A stretch of 38,970 bases of DNA from DATFQI01 sp035264365 (GTDB taxonomy: Bacteria; Actinomycetota; Thermoleophilia; Solirubrobacterales; Solirubrobacteraceae): assembly GCA_035264365.1 (NCBI GenBank), contig DATFQI010000275.1:1-38970 (forward strand), in the 5' to 3' direction. Below the pieces are notes generated by a model, which was not told where the DNA came from, searched no databases, and saw only the letters and a list, made by a program, of their open reading frames with translations. Shown piece by piece: positions 23,205-31,802 of this stretch; the first letter of the stretch is position 1; each line of letters opens with the position of its first letter. The position numbers and the translations under genes are program-made.

Positions 23205-23918
23205 CCGTACGCGTTCGTCGCGCACCCCGGGATCTGGGGCGTCGTCGCCGAGCGCAACGGCCGCGTCGTCGGTTCGAACTTCCTCGACGAGCGCGGCGAG
23301 GTGCGCGGCGTCGGCCCGATCACGGTCGACCCGGACGCACAGGAGCGTGGTGTCGGCCGGGCACTGATGGAGACCGTGCTCGAGCGCTCGACGGGGGCGG
23401 CCGGCGTCCGGCTCCTGCAGGACGCCTTCAACACCCGTTCGATGGCCCTCTATGCCGCGCTCGGCTTCGAGATCACCGACCCGGTCGCGCTGATGGCCGG
23501 CCGCCCGAGCGGCATCGTGCCGGCCGGCCACTCCGTCCGGGCGCTCACGGTGGAGGACCTGCCGGCCGCCGCGGAGCTCTCGTTGCGGGTCCACGGCTAC
23601 GAGCGGACGGCCGAGCTCGCCGACGCGCTCGGGGCCGGCGGCGCCACCGCCGTGCTGCGCGACGGGAAGCTCGCCGGCTACGCGACGTCGCTGGCGCACT
23701 TCGCCTCGGCGCATGCCGTCGCCGAGACGACGGACGCGATGAGCGCCCTCGTCCTGGCCGGCGACGCGCCCGCGTCGTTCCTGCTCCCGACGCGCCAGCA
23801 CGAGCTGTTCCGCCGGGCGCTCTCCGCCGGCCTGCGAGTGGTCAAGCCGATGAACTACATGGTCACCGGCCACCACCGCGAGCCCGCGGGCGCGTGGATC
23901 CCCTCGGTCCTGTACTGA
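23205..23918 (+). pseudogene. Double-GNAT acetyltransferase lacking its N-terminus
   Basis: The frame is open from 23205, directly after an in-frame TAG (23202-23204). It begins in mid-domain with HPGIWGVVAERNGRVVGSNFLDERGEVRGVGPITVDP, followed by the acetyl-CoA loop QERGVGRALM and a second GNAT-like half. Family members normally have some 60 residues before this point, containing strand 1 and helices 1-2. Here that sequence is absent and the proC promoter abuts instead. The first usable start is GTG 23301, which would cut the first domain in half. I read it as a 5'-truncated, probably inactive gene; translation of the second domain alone cannot be excluded. Confidence 0.65.
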
Positions 23919-23935
23919 CCCAGGGCGGTCTGCAG

Positions 23936-24979
23936 CTAGCGGTCAATGGCGAACAGCAGGAACTGCGTGAACTGGGTTGCGGCGAAATTGTCGTCGCTGA
24001 CGAGGACGACCGACCTGCGCCCGTCCGGCAGCCGCGGGCCGAACGTCATGCCCTCGACGTTGTCGAGCGGGATGCCGAGGTCGTCGAGGTCGAGCACGAG
24101 CTCCTTGGTCGCCGTCCCGCCGCTCCCCGGCAGGGACACCTTGTAGATCCGGATCGTGTTGCCGGTGTCAGGCGCCCCGACCGAGAACGAGCGCTCCATC
24201 GCGAGCAGGAAGCGGTTGTTGAGCGGCAGCAGCTCGACCACGCCGTTGACGGTGAACGCCGACGGCGGGTTCGGCGCCTCGGCGACCGGGTCGGTCACGT
24301 AGGTCCATTGGCGGTCGAGCCGGCCGGACTTCAGCTGGTAGCGCAGGATCCGCGCCGGGCTGCCGCCCGCGAGCGTCGCGGCCGGCCCGTCCTGCACGAG
24401 GGCGTTCTCCGTGGCGACGAAGAGGAAGCGGCCGTTCGGGGCCACGCCGGCGCTCTCGAAGCCGAGGTTCTGCCGCACGCCGCGCGAGTGCTCGGCGTTC
24501 GGGCTGAACTCGGCTGGCACGGGCAGGTCGGCGATGTAGGTCCCGTCCAACTCGTAGCGGCGGACGAACGGGGCGACCAGCGTGTTGGCGATCCCTTCGG
24601 AGGTGAAGATCAGCTCCCGGTCCTTGGTCAGGGCGAGCCCTTCGGGGTCGAGGCTGCTCGCGGCGTATGGACCGCCGCCGGGCGCTTTCAGCCTCGTGAC
24701 GGCCTCGAAGGTCACGTCCGGGCCGGCCGGGTCGAGCCCCACCGTGTAGTAGCGCACGTCCGCCGGATCGTCGGAGACCGCGTAGAAGACACCGCGCCGC
24801 GCGTCGTAGGTGATCGACGAGAGCCCGCCGACGCGCGTGCCCCCGAACGACGTCCCGGACGGCACGATCGCCTGCCCGAGGAACTGCAGGTCGGTCTTCG
24901 GCCCCTTCGCCGCCGCCGGCGCGGCCAGCACCGCCACCGTCGCGAACGTCCCGACCACTGCCGCGAGCTTCGATCCCAT
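23936..24979 (-). CDS. Secreted phytase-like esterase domain protein
   Basis: The protein has 347 residues. It has a signal peptide MGSKLAAVVGTFATVAVLAAPAAA. The mature part has the repeating strand pattern of the 'esterase-like activity of phytase' family: GGLSSITYDARRGVFYAVSDD, SLDPEGLALTKDRELIFTSEG, NLGFESAGVAPNGRFLFVATENAL and LDNVEGMTFGP. This predicts a beta-propeller hydrolase acting outside the cytoplasmic membrane. The true substrate is not predictable, and the phytase link is by homology only. GAGGAGGGGGA precedes ATG 24979. Confidence 0.83.
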   Translation of the reverse strand: MGSKLAAVVGTFATVAVLAAPAAAKGPKTDLQFLGQAIVPSGTSFGGTRVGGLSSITYDARRGVFYAVSDDPADVRYYTVGLDPAGPDVTFEAVTRLKAPGGGPYAASSLDPEGLALTKDRELIFTSEGIANTLVAPFVRRYELDGTYIADLPVPAEFSPNAEHSRGVRQNLGFESAGVAPNGRFLFVATENALVQDGPAATLAGGSPARILRYQLKSGRLDRQWTYVTDPVAEAPNPPSAFTVNGVVELLPLNNRFLLAMERSFSVGAPDTGNTIRIYKVSLPGSGGTATKELVLDLDDLGIPLDNVEGMTFGPRLPDGRRSVVLVSDDNFAATQFTQFLLFAIDR

Positions 24980-25024
24980 GACTCCCCCTCCTCGTGCTCG
25001 GGGCGAGCCTAGCGCCCAGGAGCC

Positions 25025-26428
25025 CTAGAACACGTTCGCGCTCAGCCAGTCCGCCGCGAAGAACGCCACGAAGAACGGCGCGATCGCCCACATCAGCGGG
25101 TGGATCTCGCGGGCGCGGCCGGTGCTGGCCATCACCACCACGTAGGAGATGACGCCGAGGCCGATGCCGGCGGCGATCGAGAACGTGAGCGGGATGCCGG
25201 CGATCGTGAGGAACGCGGGGATCGAGTTCTCCGGGAGCGTCCAGTCGATGTCGGCGACGATCCGGATCATCAGGTAGCCGACCATCACGAGCGCCGGGGC
25301 GATCGCCGGGTGGATGAACGTGTCCTCGCCCACCTGCACGTCCTGGCCCACGAGGGCGATGATCGGCACGAAGAAGATCGCGAGCCCGAACAGCGCCGCG
25401 ACGACGAGCGAGGAGAGGCCCGTGCGCGCGCCCTCGGCGACGCCGGCGCCCGATTCGACGTAGGTGGTGACGCTCGACGTGCCCATCGCGCCGCCGAACG
25501 AGGCGGCCGCCGAGTCGACCAGCAGCAGCTTGCCCGTGTCGGGGAGGTGGCCCTGCTCGTCGGTCAGCCCGGCCCCGCGGCCGACCGCCACGGCGGTGCC
25601 GATCGTGTCGAAGAAGTCCGTCATGAAGAGCGCGAAGATCACCGGGATCAGCGCGACCGTCAGCGCGTCGGCCAGGTTGGACGGGTCGAGCGCGTCGCCG
25701 ATCGTCGAGAAGCCGTCGGAGCCGGGCGCCTCGACCACGCCGTCAGGGCCCGAGAGCACGCCGAAGATCAGCCCCAGCACGGTCGCCGCCAGCACGCCGA
25801 GGATCACCGCCCCCTTGACGCCGCGCGCGATCAGGACCGCGCCGATGAAGATGCCCGCCAGCGCGACCAGCGCGGGGCCGCTCGTGAGGTCGCCGAGCCC
25901 GATCCCGGTGGCCGGGTTGTTGACGACGATCCCGCCTTCGCGCAGCCCGACGAGCGTGATGAACAGGCCGATGCCGACGCCGATCGCGAGCTTGAGCCCG
26001 AGCGGGACGGCCCGCATGATCGCCTCGCGCAGGCCCGCGATCACCAGCACGAGCGCGATCAGGCCCTCGATGACGATGATCGCCATCGCCACGGGCCACT
26101 CGAGCCCGCGGCCGAGCACGATGTCGAACGCGACCACGGCGTTGATCCCGAGGCCCGGCGCGAGCGCGAACGGCAGGTTGGTGACCAGGCCCATCGCGAG
26201 CGTCGCCACGCAGGCGGCGATCGCCGTCGCCACCGCCACCGCGTGGAACGGCATCCCGGCGGCAGACAGGATCGCCGGGTTGACGAACAGGATGTAGCTC
26301 ATCGTCAGGAACGTCGCCACCCCGCCGAGCAGCTCCGTCCGCAATGTGGTGCGGCGTTCCGTCAGGCGGAAGCGACGCTCGAGGAACCCGCCCGTCGGCG
26401 CGGGCCCGGTCTGGCTGGCGGCGGTCAT
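25025..26428 (-). CDS. NCS2-family purine permease (AzgA/PbuG type)
   Basis: The protein has 467 residues with about 12-14 hydrophobic segments. TELLGGVATFLTMSYILFVNPAIL at the start, FALAPGLGINAVVAF, and the stretch around FFDTIGTAVAVG with GTSSVTTYVESGAGVAEGARTG are hallmarks of the AzgA subgroup, which imports adenine, guanine and hypoxanthine by proton symport. It is divergent from uraD, so uptake and ring opening may share a 58-nt control region. ATG 26428 has no ribosome binding site but has TAGCTT exactly 6 nt upstream, suggesting a leaderless transcript. Confidence 0.9.
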   Translation of the reverse strand: MTAASQTGPAPTGGFLERRFRLTERRTTLRTELLGGVATFLTMSYILFVNPAILSAAGMPFHAVAVATAIAACVATLAMGLVTNLPFALAPGLGINAVVAFDIVLGRGLEWPVAMAIIVIEGLIALVLVIAGLREAIMRAVPLGLKLAIGVGIGLFITLVGLREGGIVVNNPATGIGLGDLTSGPALVALAGIFIGAVLIARGVKGAVILGVLAATVLGLIFGVLSGPDGVVEAPGSDGFSTIGDALDPSNLADALTVALIPVIFALFMTDFFDTIGTAVAVGRGAGLTDEQGHLPDTGKLLLVDSAAASFGGAMGTSSVTTYVESGAGVAEGARTGLSSLVVAALFGLAIFFVPIIALVGQDVQVGEDTFIHPAIAPALVMVGYLMIRIVADIDWTLPENSIPAFLTIAGIPLTFSIAAGIGLGVISYVVVMASTGRAREIHPLMWAIAPFFVAFFAADWLSANVF

Positions 26429-26434
26429 GACGGC

Positions 26435-26440
26435 AAGCTA
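26435..26440 (-). promoter_or_regulatory. Candidate -10 box of the purine permease gene (leaderless)
   Basis: On the minus strand TAGCTT fits TANNNT and is separated by 6 nt from ATG 26428. The same spacing is seen before the genes at 8965, 20899 and 33923. Confidence 0.4.
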
Positions 26441-26486
26441 TCCACGAGCGCGGACGCGCCCGATGCGCCCTGATTGAATCCGGGTC

Positions 26487-26957
26487 GTGACCGCCGACCG
26501 CGAGGCCTTCGTCGCGACCTACGGGCCGCTGTTCGAGCACTCTCCCTGGGTCGCCGAGGACGCTTACGAGCACGGCCCCTACGAGGACCGCCAGGCGCTC
26601 TACGACGGCCTCGTCGCCGCCATGTACGCGGCCTCCGAGGACCGGCAGATCGCGCTCGTGCGCGCCCACCCGGAGCTGGCCGGCAAGGTCGCGACCGTCG
26701 ATTCCGAGCGCGAGCAGTCCTCCGCCGGGCTCGACCGGCTCGAGCGCGACGAGTACGAGACGCTCGTCTCCGCGAACGCCGCCTACCGCGAGAAGTTCGG
26801 CTTCCCGTTCGTCATCTGCGTCCGCGACCACGACAAGGCGTCGATCCTGGAGGCGGCGCAGGCGCGCGTGCGCAACGATCCCGCCACGGAGCTGCGCACG
26901 GCGCTCGCCGAGATCGCCCGGATCGCCCACCACCGCCTGGAGGCGCTGGCCGCATGA
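26487..26957 (+). CDS. uraD: OHCU decarboxylase
   Basis: The protein has 156 residues. It has the helical UraD fold with catalytic H61 in RAHPELAGK and the substrate loop SEREQSSAGLD (73-83); FGFPFVICVRDHDK is also typical. It converts 2-oxo-4-hydroxy-4-carboxy-5-ureidoimidazoline to S-allantoin, the last of the three steps from urate. In Bacillus it is fused to urate oxidase; here it is separate but coupled to it by ATGA. The start is GTG 26487, divergent from the permease. It is the first gene of the block 26487-30998. Confidence 0.93.
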   Translation: MTADREAFVATYGPLFEHSPWVAEDAYEHGPYEDRQALYDGLVAAMYAASEDRQIALVRAHPELAGKVATVDSEREQSSAGLDRLERDEYETLVSANAAYREKFGFPFVICVRDHDKASILEAAQARVRNDPATELRTALAEIARIAHHRLEALAA

Positions 26958-27754
26958 AGATCACCTACGGCAAGCTCAAGGTCCCGCTCCAGCGCGTCAT
27001 CAAGCGCGCGGACGGCGACCACGACGTGCTGGCCGCCGAGGTGAGCATCGAGGTGCTCGGCGAGAACTTCGCCGCCGCCTACACCGAAGGCGACAACTCC
27101 GCGGTCGTGGCCACGGACACGATGAAGAACTTCATCCTGCGCGAGTCGCTCGCCTACGACGGCGACACGCTCGAGGGCCTGCTGCGCCACCTCGGGCGCG
27201 GCTTCCTCGCGACCTACCCGGTGATGGAGGCGGTCCGTATGAGCGGCCGCGAGCACCGCTTCGACCGCCTCAGCGGCAAGCTGTTCGCGCGCGAGCACGG
27301 CGACCACGCGGTCGCGATGGTCGAGCTCGGCGAGGACGGCATCCGCGACCACCGCTCCGGCCGCGAGGACCTGCGGCTGCTGAAGGTGACCGGCAGCGCG
27401 TTCACCCGCTTCGCCCGCGACGACTACACGACGCTGCCCGAGCGCGTCGACCGCCCGCTGCTGATCCGGATGGACGTGCACTGGCGCTACGGCGACCCGG
27501 ACGCCGACCACGTCGACCCGTGGGAGGTGCGCGAGGAGGTCGCCGCCACCTTCGACGACTTCGTCAGCGAGTCGATCCAGCACCTCGTGTACGAGATGGG
27601 CACGCGCATGCTGGCCCGCTGGCCGCAGCTCGCCGAGGTCTCCTTCGGGGCCGAGAACCACACGCGCGACCCCGCGGGGGAGGACGGCGACCGCAAGCTC
27701 TACACCGACCCGTTCCCGGCGCAGGGCCTGATCACCCTCACGCTGACGCGATGA
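26954..27754 (+). CDS. pucL: Urate oxidase (uricase)
   Basis: The protein has 266 residues, the size of a single-domain cofactor-free uricase (T-fold tandem). Key segments are TEGDNSAVVATDTMKNFI, with the catalytic Asp-Thr of the active site (D55, T56), SAFTRFARDDYTTLPE, ESIQHLVYEMG and FGAENHTRD. It oxidises urate with O2 to 5-hydroxyisourate and H2O2. It is flanked by the two enzymes that handle its unstable product, with overlapping start and stop codons on both sides. The symbol follows the Bacillus name, although the decarboxylase domain of PucL is a separate gene here. Confidence 0.95.
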   Translation: MKITYGKLKVPLQRVIKRADGDHDVLAAEVSIEVLGENFAAAYTEGDNSAVVATDTMKNFILRESLAYDGDTLEGLLRHLGRGFLATYPVMEAVRMSGREHRFDRLSGKLFAREHGDHAVAMVELGEDGIRDHRSGREDLRLLKVTGSAFTRFARDDYTTLPERVDRPLLIRMDVHWRYGDPDADHVDPWEVREEVAATFDDFVSESIQHLVYEMGTRMLARWPQLAEVSFGAENHTRDPAGEDGDRKLYTDPFPAQGLITLTLTR

Positions 27755-28077
27755 GCGGCCGGCTCACCACGCACGTGCTCGACACCGCGCGCGGGCGCCC
27801 GGCGGCCGGGATCCCGGTCGAGCTCGCGCGGCTGGACGGCGAGGACCGCGAGATCGTGGCCAGCACGACCACCAACGCCGACGGCCGCACCGACGCGCCG
27901 CTGCTGGACGCGCCGGAGCCTGGGACCTACGAGCTGACCTTCGACGTCGGCGGGCACTTCACCGAGGGCTTCCTCGGCCGCGTCCCGGTGCGCTTCACGA
28001 TCGCCGACGCGGATGCGCACTACCACGTGCCGCTGCTCGTCTCCCCCTGGTCCTACAGCACCTACCGGGGAAGTTGA
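27751..28077 (+). CDS. uraH: 5-Hydroxyisourate hydrolase
   Basis: The protein has 108 residues of the transthyretin-like family. The signatures are LTTHVLDTARGRPA at the start, with catalytic His8, an internal NADGRTD, and the C-terminal YRGS, which closes the active site in true HIU hydrolases and differs in transthyretin hormone carriers. It hydrolyses 5-hydroxyisourate to OHCU. ATG 27751 overlaps the uricase stop. No signal peptide is seen, so it acts in the cytoplasm with its partners. Confidence 0.95.
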   Translation: MSGRLTTHVLDTARGRPAAGIPVELARLDGEDREIVASTTTNADGRTDAPLLDAPEPGTYELTFDVGGHFTEGFLGRVPVRFTIADADAHYHVPLLVSPWSYSTYRGS

Positions 28078-28081
28078 GCGG

Positions 28082-29284
28082 TTGAGCACCGCCGCCACCG
28101 TCCTCGAGCGCTGCGCCGCCCTCGGGCAGGTCAGCGAGGAGCCGGACCGGCTCGTGCGCCGCTACGCGACGCCCGCGATGCGCGCGGCGAACGAGCTCGT
28201 GGGCGGTTGGATGCGCGACGCCGGGCTGGAGGTGCGCGAGGACGCCGCGGGCAACCTGATCGGCCGCCGCGACGGCCCCGGCAAGACGCTGCTGCTGGGC
28301 TCGCACCTCGACACCGTGGTGGACGCCGGCCGCTACGACGGCCCGCTCGGCGTGCTCGCCGCGTTGGCCGTGCTCGAGCGCCTGTGGGACCGCGCGCTGC
28401 CCTACGCGGTCGAGCTGATCGGCTTCGCCGACGAGGAGGGCATCCGCTACGGCACCACGTTCCTCGGGTCGGCCGCCGTCGCCGGCCGCTTCGCCCCCGC
28501 CTGGCTCGCGCTCACCGACGACGGCGGCGTCACGATGGCCGAGGCCCTGCGCGAGTTCGGCGGCGACCCGGGCGCGATCGCCTCCGCCGCGCGGCGCCCG
28601 CAGGACCTGCTCGGCTACTGCGAGGTCCACATCGAGCAGGGCCCGGTGCTCGAGCGCCGCGGCGCGCCGGTCGGCATCGTCACCACGATCACGGGCCAGA
28701 CGCACGCCGAGGTCCGCTTCCTCGGCGAGGCGGGCCACGCCGGCACCGTGCCGATGAATGCCCGTCGCGACGCGCTGGCGGCAGCGGCGGAGTGGATGCT
28801 GGCCGTCGAGTCGGTCGCGCGCCGCCGCCAGGGCACCGTCGCGACCGTCGGGCGGATCGCGGTCGAGCCCGACGCGCGCAACGTGATCCCGGGCGAGGCG
28901 CGGATGACCCTCGACGTCCGCCACACCTCCAACGCGGTGCGGCGCGAGGCGATCGCCGACATGCGCGCCGAAGGCCAGCGGATCGCCGCCGGGCGCGACG
29001 TCGAGCTCGACTGGGACGCGCGCGGCGAGACGGCCGCCGTCCCCACCTCGCCCGACCTCACCGACCTGCTGGCCGACGCCGTCGAGGCGGCGGGCCATGC
29101 GCCCGAGCGGCTGCCCAGCGGGGCCGGCCACGACGCCGTCCAGATGGCGGCGCTGACCGACGTGGCGATGCTGTTCGTGCGCTGTCGGAAGGGCATCAGC
29201 CACAACCCGGCCGAGGCGGTCGAGGAGGCCGACGTGGCCGTGGCGCTCGACGTGCTCGAGCGCTTCCTCGGTGCGCTGAGGTGA
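28082..29284 (+). CDS. allC: Allantoate amidohydrolase (M20/Zn hydantoinase family)
   Basis: The protein has 400 residues. It has the two-metal M20 motifs GSHLDTVVDAGRYDG and FADEEGIRYG, the dimer-domain EVHIEQGPVLE and GEAGHAGTVPM, and a closing SGAGHDAVQMA. Allantoate amidohydrolases and N-carbamoyl-amino-acid hydrolases share these; the context between uricase and allantoinase favours allantoate, giving ureidoglycine, CO2 and ammonia. The start is uncertain: TTG 28082, 5 nt after the uraH stop, with GGGGAAG upstream, gives a normal N-terminus. No ureidoglycolate enzyme is in the window. Confidence 0.86.
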   Translation: MSTAATVLERCAALGQVSEEPDRLVRRYATPAMRAANELVGGWMRDAGLEVREDAAGNLIGRRDGPGKTLLLGSHLDTVVDAGRYDGPLGVLAALAVLERLWDRALPYAVELIGFADEEGIRYGTTFLGSAAVAGRFAPAWLALTDDGGVTMAEALREFGGDPGAIASAARRPQDLLGYCEVHIEQGPVLERRGAPVGIVTTITGQTHAEVRFLGEAGHAGTVPMNARRDALAAAAEWMLAVESVARRRQGTVATVGRIAVEPDARNVIPGEARMTLDVRHTSNAVRREAIADMRAEGQRIAAGRDVELDWDARGETAAVPTSPDLTDLLADAVEAAGHAPERLPSGAGHDAVQMAALTDVAMLFVRCRKGISHNPAEAVEEADVAVALDVLERFLGALR

Positions 29285-30588
29285 TCGTCCGCGGCGGCAC
29301 GGTGGTGCTGCCCGGCGCGATGCCGGTCGAGGCCGACGTCGCGCTCGAGGACGGCGTGATCGCCGCGATCGGGCCGCAGCTCCCGGGCTCCGGCGAGGAG
29401 GTCGACGCGCGCGGGCTGCACGTGCTGCCGGGCGCGATCGACGCCCACGTGCACTTCAACGAGCCCGGCCGCAGCGACTGGGAGGGCTGGGAGACCGGCA
29501 CGAGCGCGCTCGCCGCCGGCGGCGCGACCGCCTGCGTGGAGATGCCGCTCAACGCGCACCCGCCGACGGTCGACGGCGCCGCGTTCGACGCCAAGCTCGC
29601 CGCCGCCCGCGCCTCGGCGAAGGTCGACTTCGCGCTCTGGGGCGGGCTCGTACCCGGTCCGCTCGAGCGCATGGACGAGCTCGCGCAGCGCGGCGTGGCC
29701 GGCTTCAAGGCGTTCATGTGCGACACCGGGATCGACGACTTCGACGCCGTCGACGACGACCAGCTCGCCGCGGGGATGGAGCGCGCCGCCTCGCTGGGGC
29801 TGCCCGTGCTCGTGCACGCCGAGCGCCCGTCCGAGCTGCGGCCGATGGACGGCGGCGACTGGCGCGCGTGGGTCGCCTCGCGCCCGCCGCGCGCCGAGGT
29901 CGCGGCGATCGAGCGGGCGATCGCCCTCGCCGACGCGGCCGGCTGCTCGCTGCACGTCGTGCACGTCTCGACCGGCGCCGGCGTGGCGGCCGTCGCCGAG
30001 GCCTGCCGGCGCGGCGCCGACGTGACCTGCGAGACGTGCCCGCACTACCTCGCGCTGACCGAGGACGACCTCGAGCGCCTCGGCACGCTCGCCAAGTGCG
30101 CGCCGCCGTTGCGCTCCGCCGCCGAGCGCGACGCGCTGTGGGAGAGGCTGAAGCGCGGCCAGATCGCGCTCGTCGCCTCCGACCACTCGCCCTGCCCGCC
30201 GGCGATGAAAGAGGGCGGCTTCGCGGCCGCCTGGGGCGGCATCGCGGGCGCGCAGTCGACGCTCGCCGTGCTGCTGCACGAAGGGGCGGCGCGGCGCGTG
30301 CCGGTGGCCCAGCTGGCCGAGCTCGTCACGGGCGCCCCGGCGCGCCGCTTCGGGCTCCCCAAGGGCCGCCTCGAGCCCGGCGCCGACGCCGACCTCGCGC
30401 TCGTCGATCTGCGCGCCGAGCACGCAGCAGAGCCGCTCGACCGCCACCGCGCGAACCCCTTCGCCGGGCGCCCGCTGCGCGCCCGCGTGGTGCGCACGCT
30501 GCTGCGCGGCGAGACGATCTTCGAGGACGGCCGCGTCGCGCCCGGCGCCCGCGGCCGCCTGCTGAAACCCGAGAGGAGCCACCCATGA
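29281..30588 (+). CDS. allB: Allantoinase
   Basis: The protein has 435 residues of the cyclic amidohydrolase family. Binuclear metal-site residues are visible: H56 and H58 in IDAHVHFNEPG, Lys143 in AGFKAFMCD (carboxylated in relatives), LHVVHVSTG, and the Asp in VASDHSPCPP. It opens the hydantoin ring of allantoin to give allantoate. FNEPGR rather than FREPG, and the gene context, separate it from dihydroorotase. GTG 29281 overlaps the allantoate amidohydrolase stop (GTGA). Its own stop overlaps the DUF3830 start. Confidence 0.93.
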   Translation: MIVRGGTVVLPGAMPVEADVALEDGVIAAIGPQLPGSGEEVDARGLHVLPGAIDAHVHFNEPGRSDWEGWETGTSALAAGGATACVEMPLNAHPPTVDGAAFDAKLAAARASAKVDFALWGGLVPGPLERMDELAQRGVAGFKAFMCDTGIDDFDAVDDDQLAAGMERAASLGLPVLVHAERPSELRPMDGGDWRAWVASRPPRAEVAAIERAIALADAAGCSLHVVHVSTGAGVAAVAEACRRGADVTCETCPHYLALTEDDLERLGTLAKCAPPLRSAAERDALWERLKRGQIALVASDHSPCPPAMKEGGFAAAWGGIAGAQSTLAVLLHEGAARRVPVAQLAELVTGAPARRFGLPKGRLEPGADADLALVDLRAEHAAEPLDRHRANPFAGRPLRARVVRTLLRGETIFEDGRVAPGARGRLLKPERSHP

Positions 30589-30998
30589 GCGACCTGACGA
30601 TCAACGCCGGCCCGTTCGCCTTCGAGGCGCGCTGGGAGCGCGAGGACGCGCCCCGGACGTGCGAGGCGTTCGAGGCGTTGCTGCCGTTCCGCCAGAAGAT
30701 CATCCACGTGCGCTGGAGCGGCGAGTCGGCGTGGATCCCGCTCGGCGACATGAGCACCGGGCTGAGCTTCGAGAACCACACGAGCCACCCGGGGCCCGGC
30801 GAGATCCTGCTCTACCCCGGCGGCTACAGCGAGACCGAGATCCTCTTCCCCTACGGCGGGACGCTGTTCGCGAGCAAGATGGGGCAGCTCGCGGGCAACC
30901 ACTTCCTGACGATCACCTCGGGCAACGAGCAGCTGCGCGAGCTCGGGCGCACGGTGCTGTGGGAGGGCGCGCTCGACGTCGTGTTCGACGCGAAGTAG
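30585..30998 (+). CDS. DUF3830 family protein
   Basis: The protein has 137 residues, probably a beta-rich cyclophilin-like fold. The characteristic stretches are HVRWSGESAWIPLGD, ENHTSHPGPGEILLYPGG and ETEILFPYGGTLFASKMGQLAGNHF. The family has no established biochemical function. I recall members beside hydantoin and purine-degradation genes, but cannot check that here. It is coupled to allantoinase by ATGA and has GAGAGGAG upstream, so it is made together with the allantoin enzymes. A role such as racemising or handling an unstable intermediate is conceivable but unproven. Confidence 0.85.
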   Translation: MSDLTINAGPFAFEARWEREDAPRTCEAFEALLPFRQKIIHVRWSGESAWIPLGDMSTGLSFENHTSHPGPGEILLYPGGYSETEILFPYGGTLFASKMGQLAGNHFLTITSGNEQLRELGRTVLWEGALDVVFDAK

Positions 30999-31000
30999 GC

Positions 31001-31033
31001 CTGCCCCGGCCGTTCGGCTGCGCGAAGGGGCAG
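31001..31033 (+). terminator. Hairpin ending the allantoin operon
   Basis: CTGCCCC (31001-31007) pairs with GGGGCAG (31027-31033), with further possible pairing inside. It begins 3 nt after the DUF3830 stop. There is no T-tract, and the inner part is imperfect. Confidence 0.4.
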
Positions 31034-31100
31034 CAGGACCGCCCGCAAGCCTGCGTCTGCGGCCCTCGACCGGCGCCCGGCGGAGTGAGAGCGTCGCGGC

Positions 31101-31802
31101 GTGCACCCCACCAGCCCCGCGAACGTCGCGGCGCTCCTGATGGTCCTGGCCGCCGCCGTCCTGATCGCCCTGACCGCGATCGCCGTCCGGCCCGCCCCGC
31201 AAGGCCCCGTCGAGACCTCCACCCAGGCGGCACCTGGACCGAAGCCGCGCGTGCACGAACGCGACCCCTCCTCCGCGCGGCGCACACGGCGTCGCGGCAC
31301 CGGGCGACGGACCGCCCGGGCCGCGGCGCCGACCCCCTCTCCGACCGCCACCGCCGCGCCGGTGGCGCCGCCGGACACCGCGGCGCCCGTGGTGCCGCCG
31401 GAGACCGTGGTCGAGACCTACTACCGGGCGCTCGACGCCGGCCGCTTCGAGGCCGCCTGGACGATCCTCACCCCCGGCGTGCGCGCCTCCTTCGGCCCGT
31501 TCGAGACCTGGCGTGCCGGCTATGCGACGACGCTCTCCAACTCCCCGCGCGACATCGAGGTCGCTCACGAGGGGGTGGGTGGGAAGAGCATCCGGATCGC
31601 GCACGAGCTGGTCACGGAGGACCGCTCGTGGTGCGGGCCGGTGCAGCGCAGCTTCGCGGTCCGCTGGAGGCTGGTGCTCACCGACGGCGGCTGGCGCGCG
31701 ACCAGCCTCACCGCGGAGAAGCGGTCGGGCCGCGACCCCGGCGACGCCTGCCCGGCCCGTCATGATCTCGCCGGTGCCACAGGAGGAGCCTCAGCCGGCT
31801 GA
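31101..31802 (+). CDS. Membrane-anchored protein with NTF2-like domain
   Basis: The protein has 233 residues. A single N-terminal transmembrane helix (about 9-29, VAALLMVLAAAVLIALTAIAV) is followed by a basic, proline- and threonine-rich linker (about 30-100). Then comes a domain starting VVETYYRALDAGRFEAAWTILTPGVRASFGPFETWRAGY, the pattern of NTF2/SnoaL-like domains in secreted actinobacterial proteins. It probably lies outside the membrane on a flexible stalk. The function is unknown. GTG 31101 is the likely start, with no strong ribosome binding site. The 3' end overlaps the start of the J-domain protein by 41 nt in another frame. Confidence 0.7.
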   Translation: MHPTSPANVAALLMVLAAAVLIALTAIAVRPAPQGPVETSTQAAPGPKPRVHERDPSSARRTRRRGTGRRTARAAAPTPSPTATAAPVAPPDTAAPVVPPETVVETYYRALDAGRFEAAWTILTPGVRASFGPFETWRAGYATTLSNSPRDIEVAHEGVGGKSIRIAHELVTEDRSWCGPVQRSFAVRWRLVLTDGGWRATSLTAEKRSGRDPGDACPARHDLAGATGGASAG

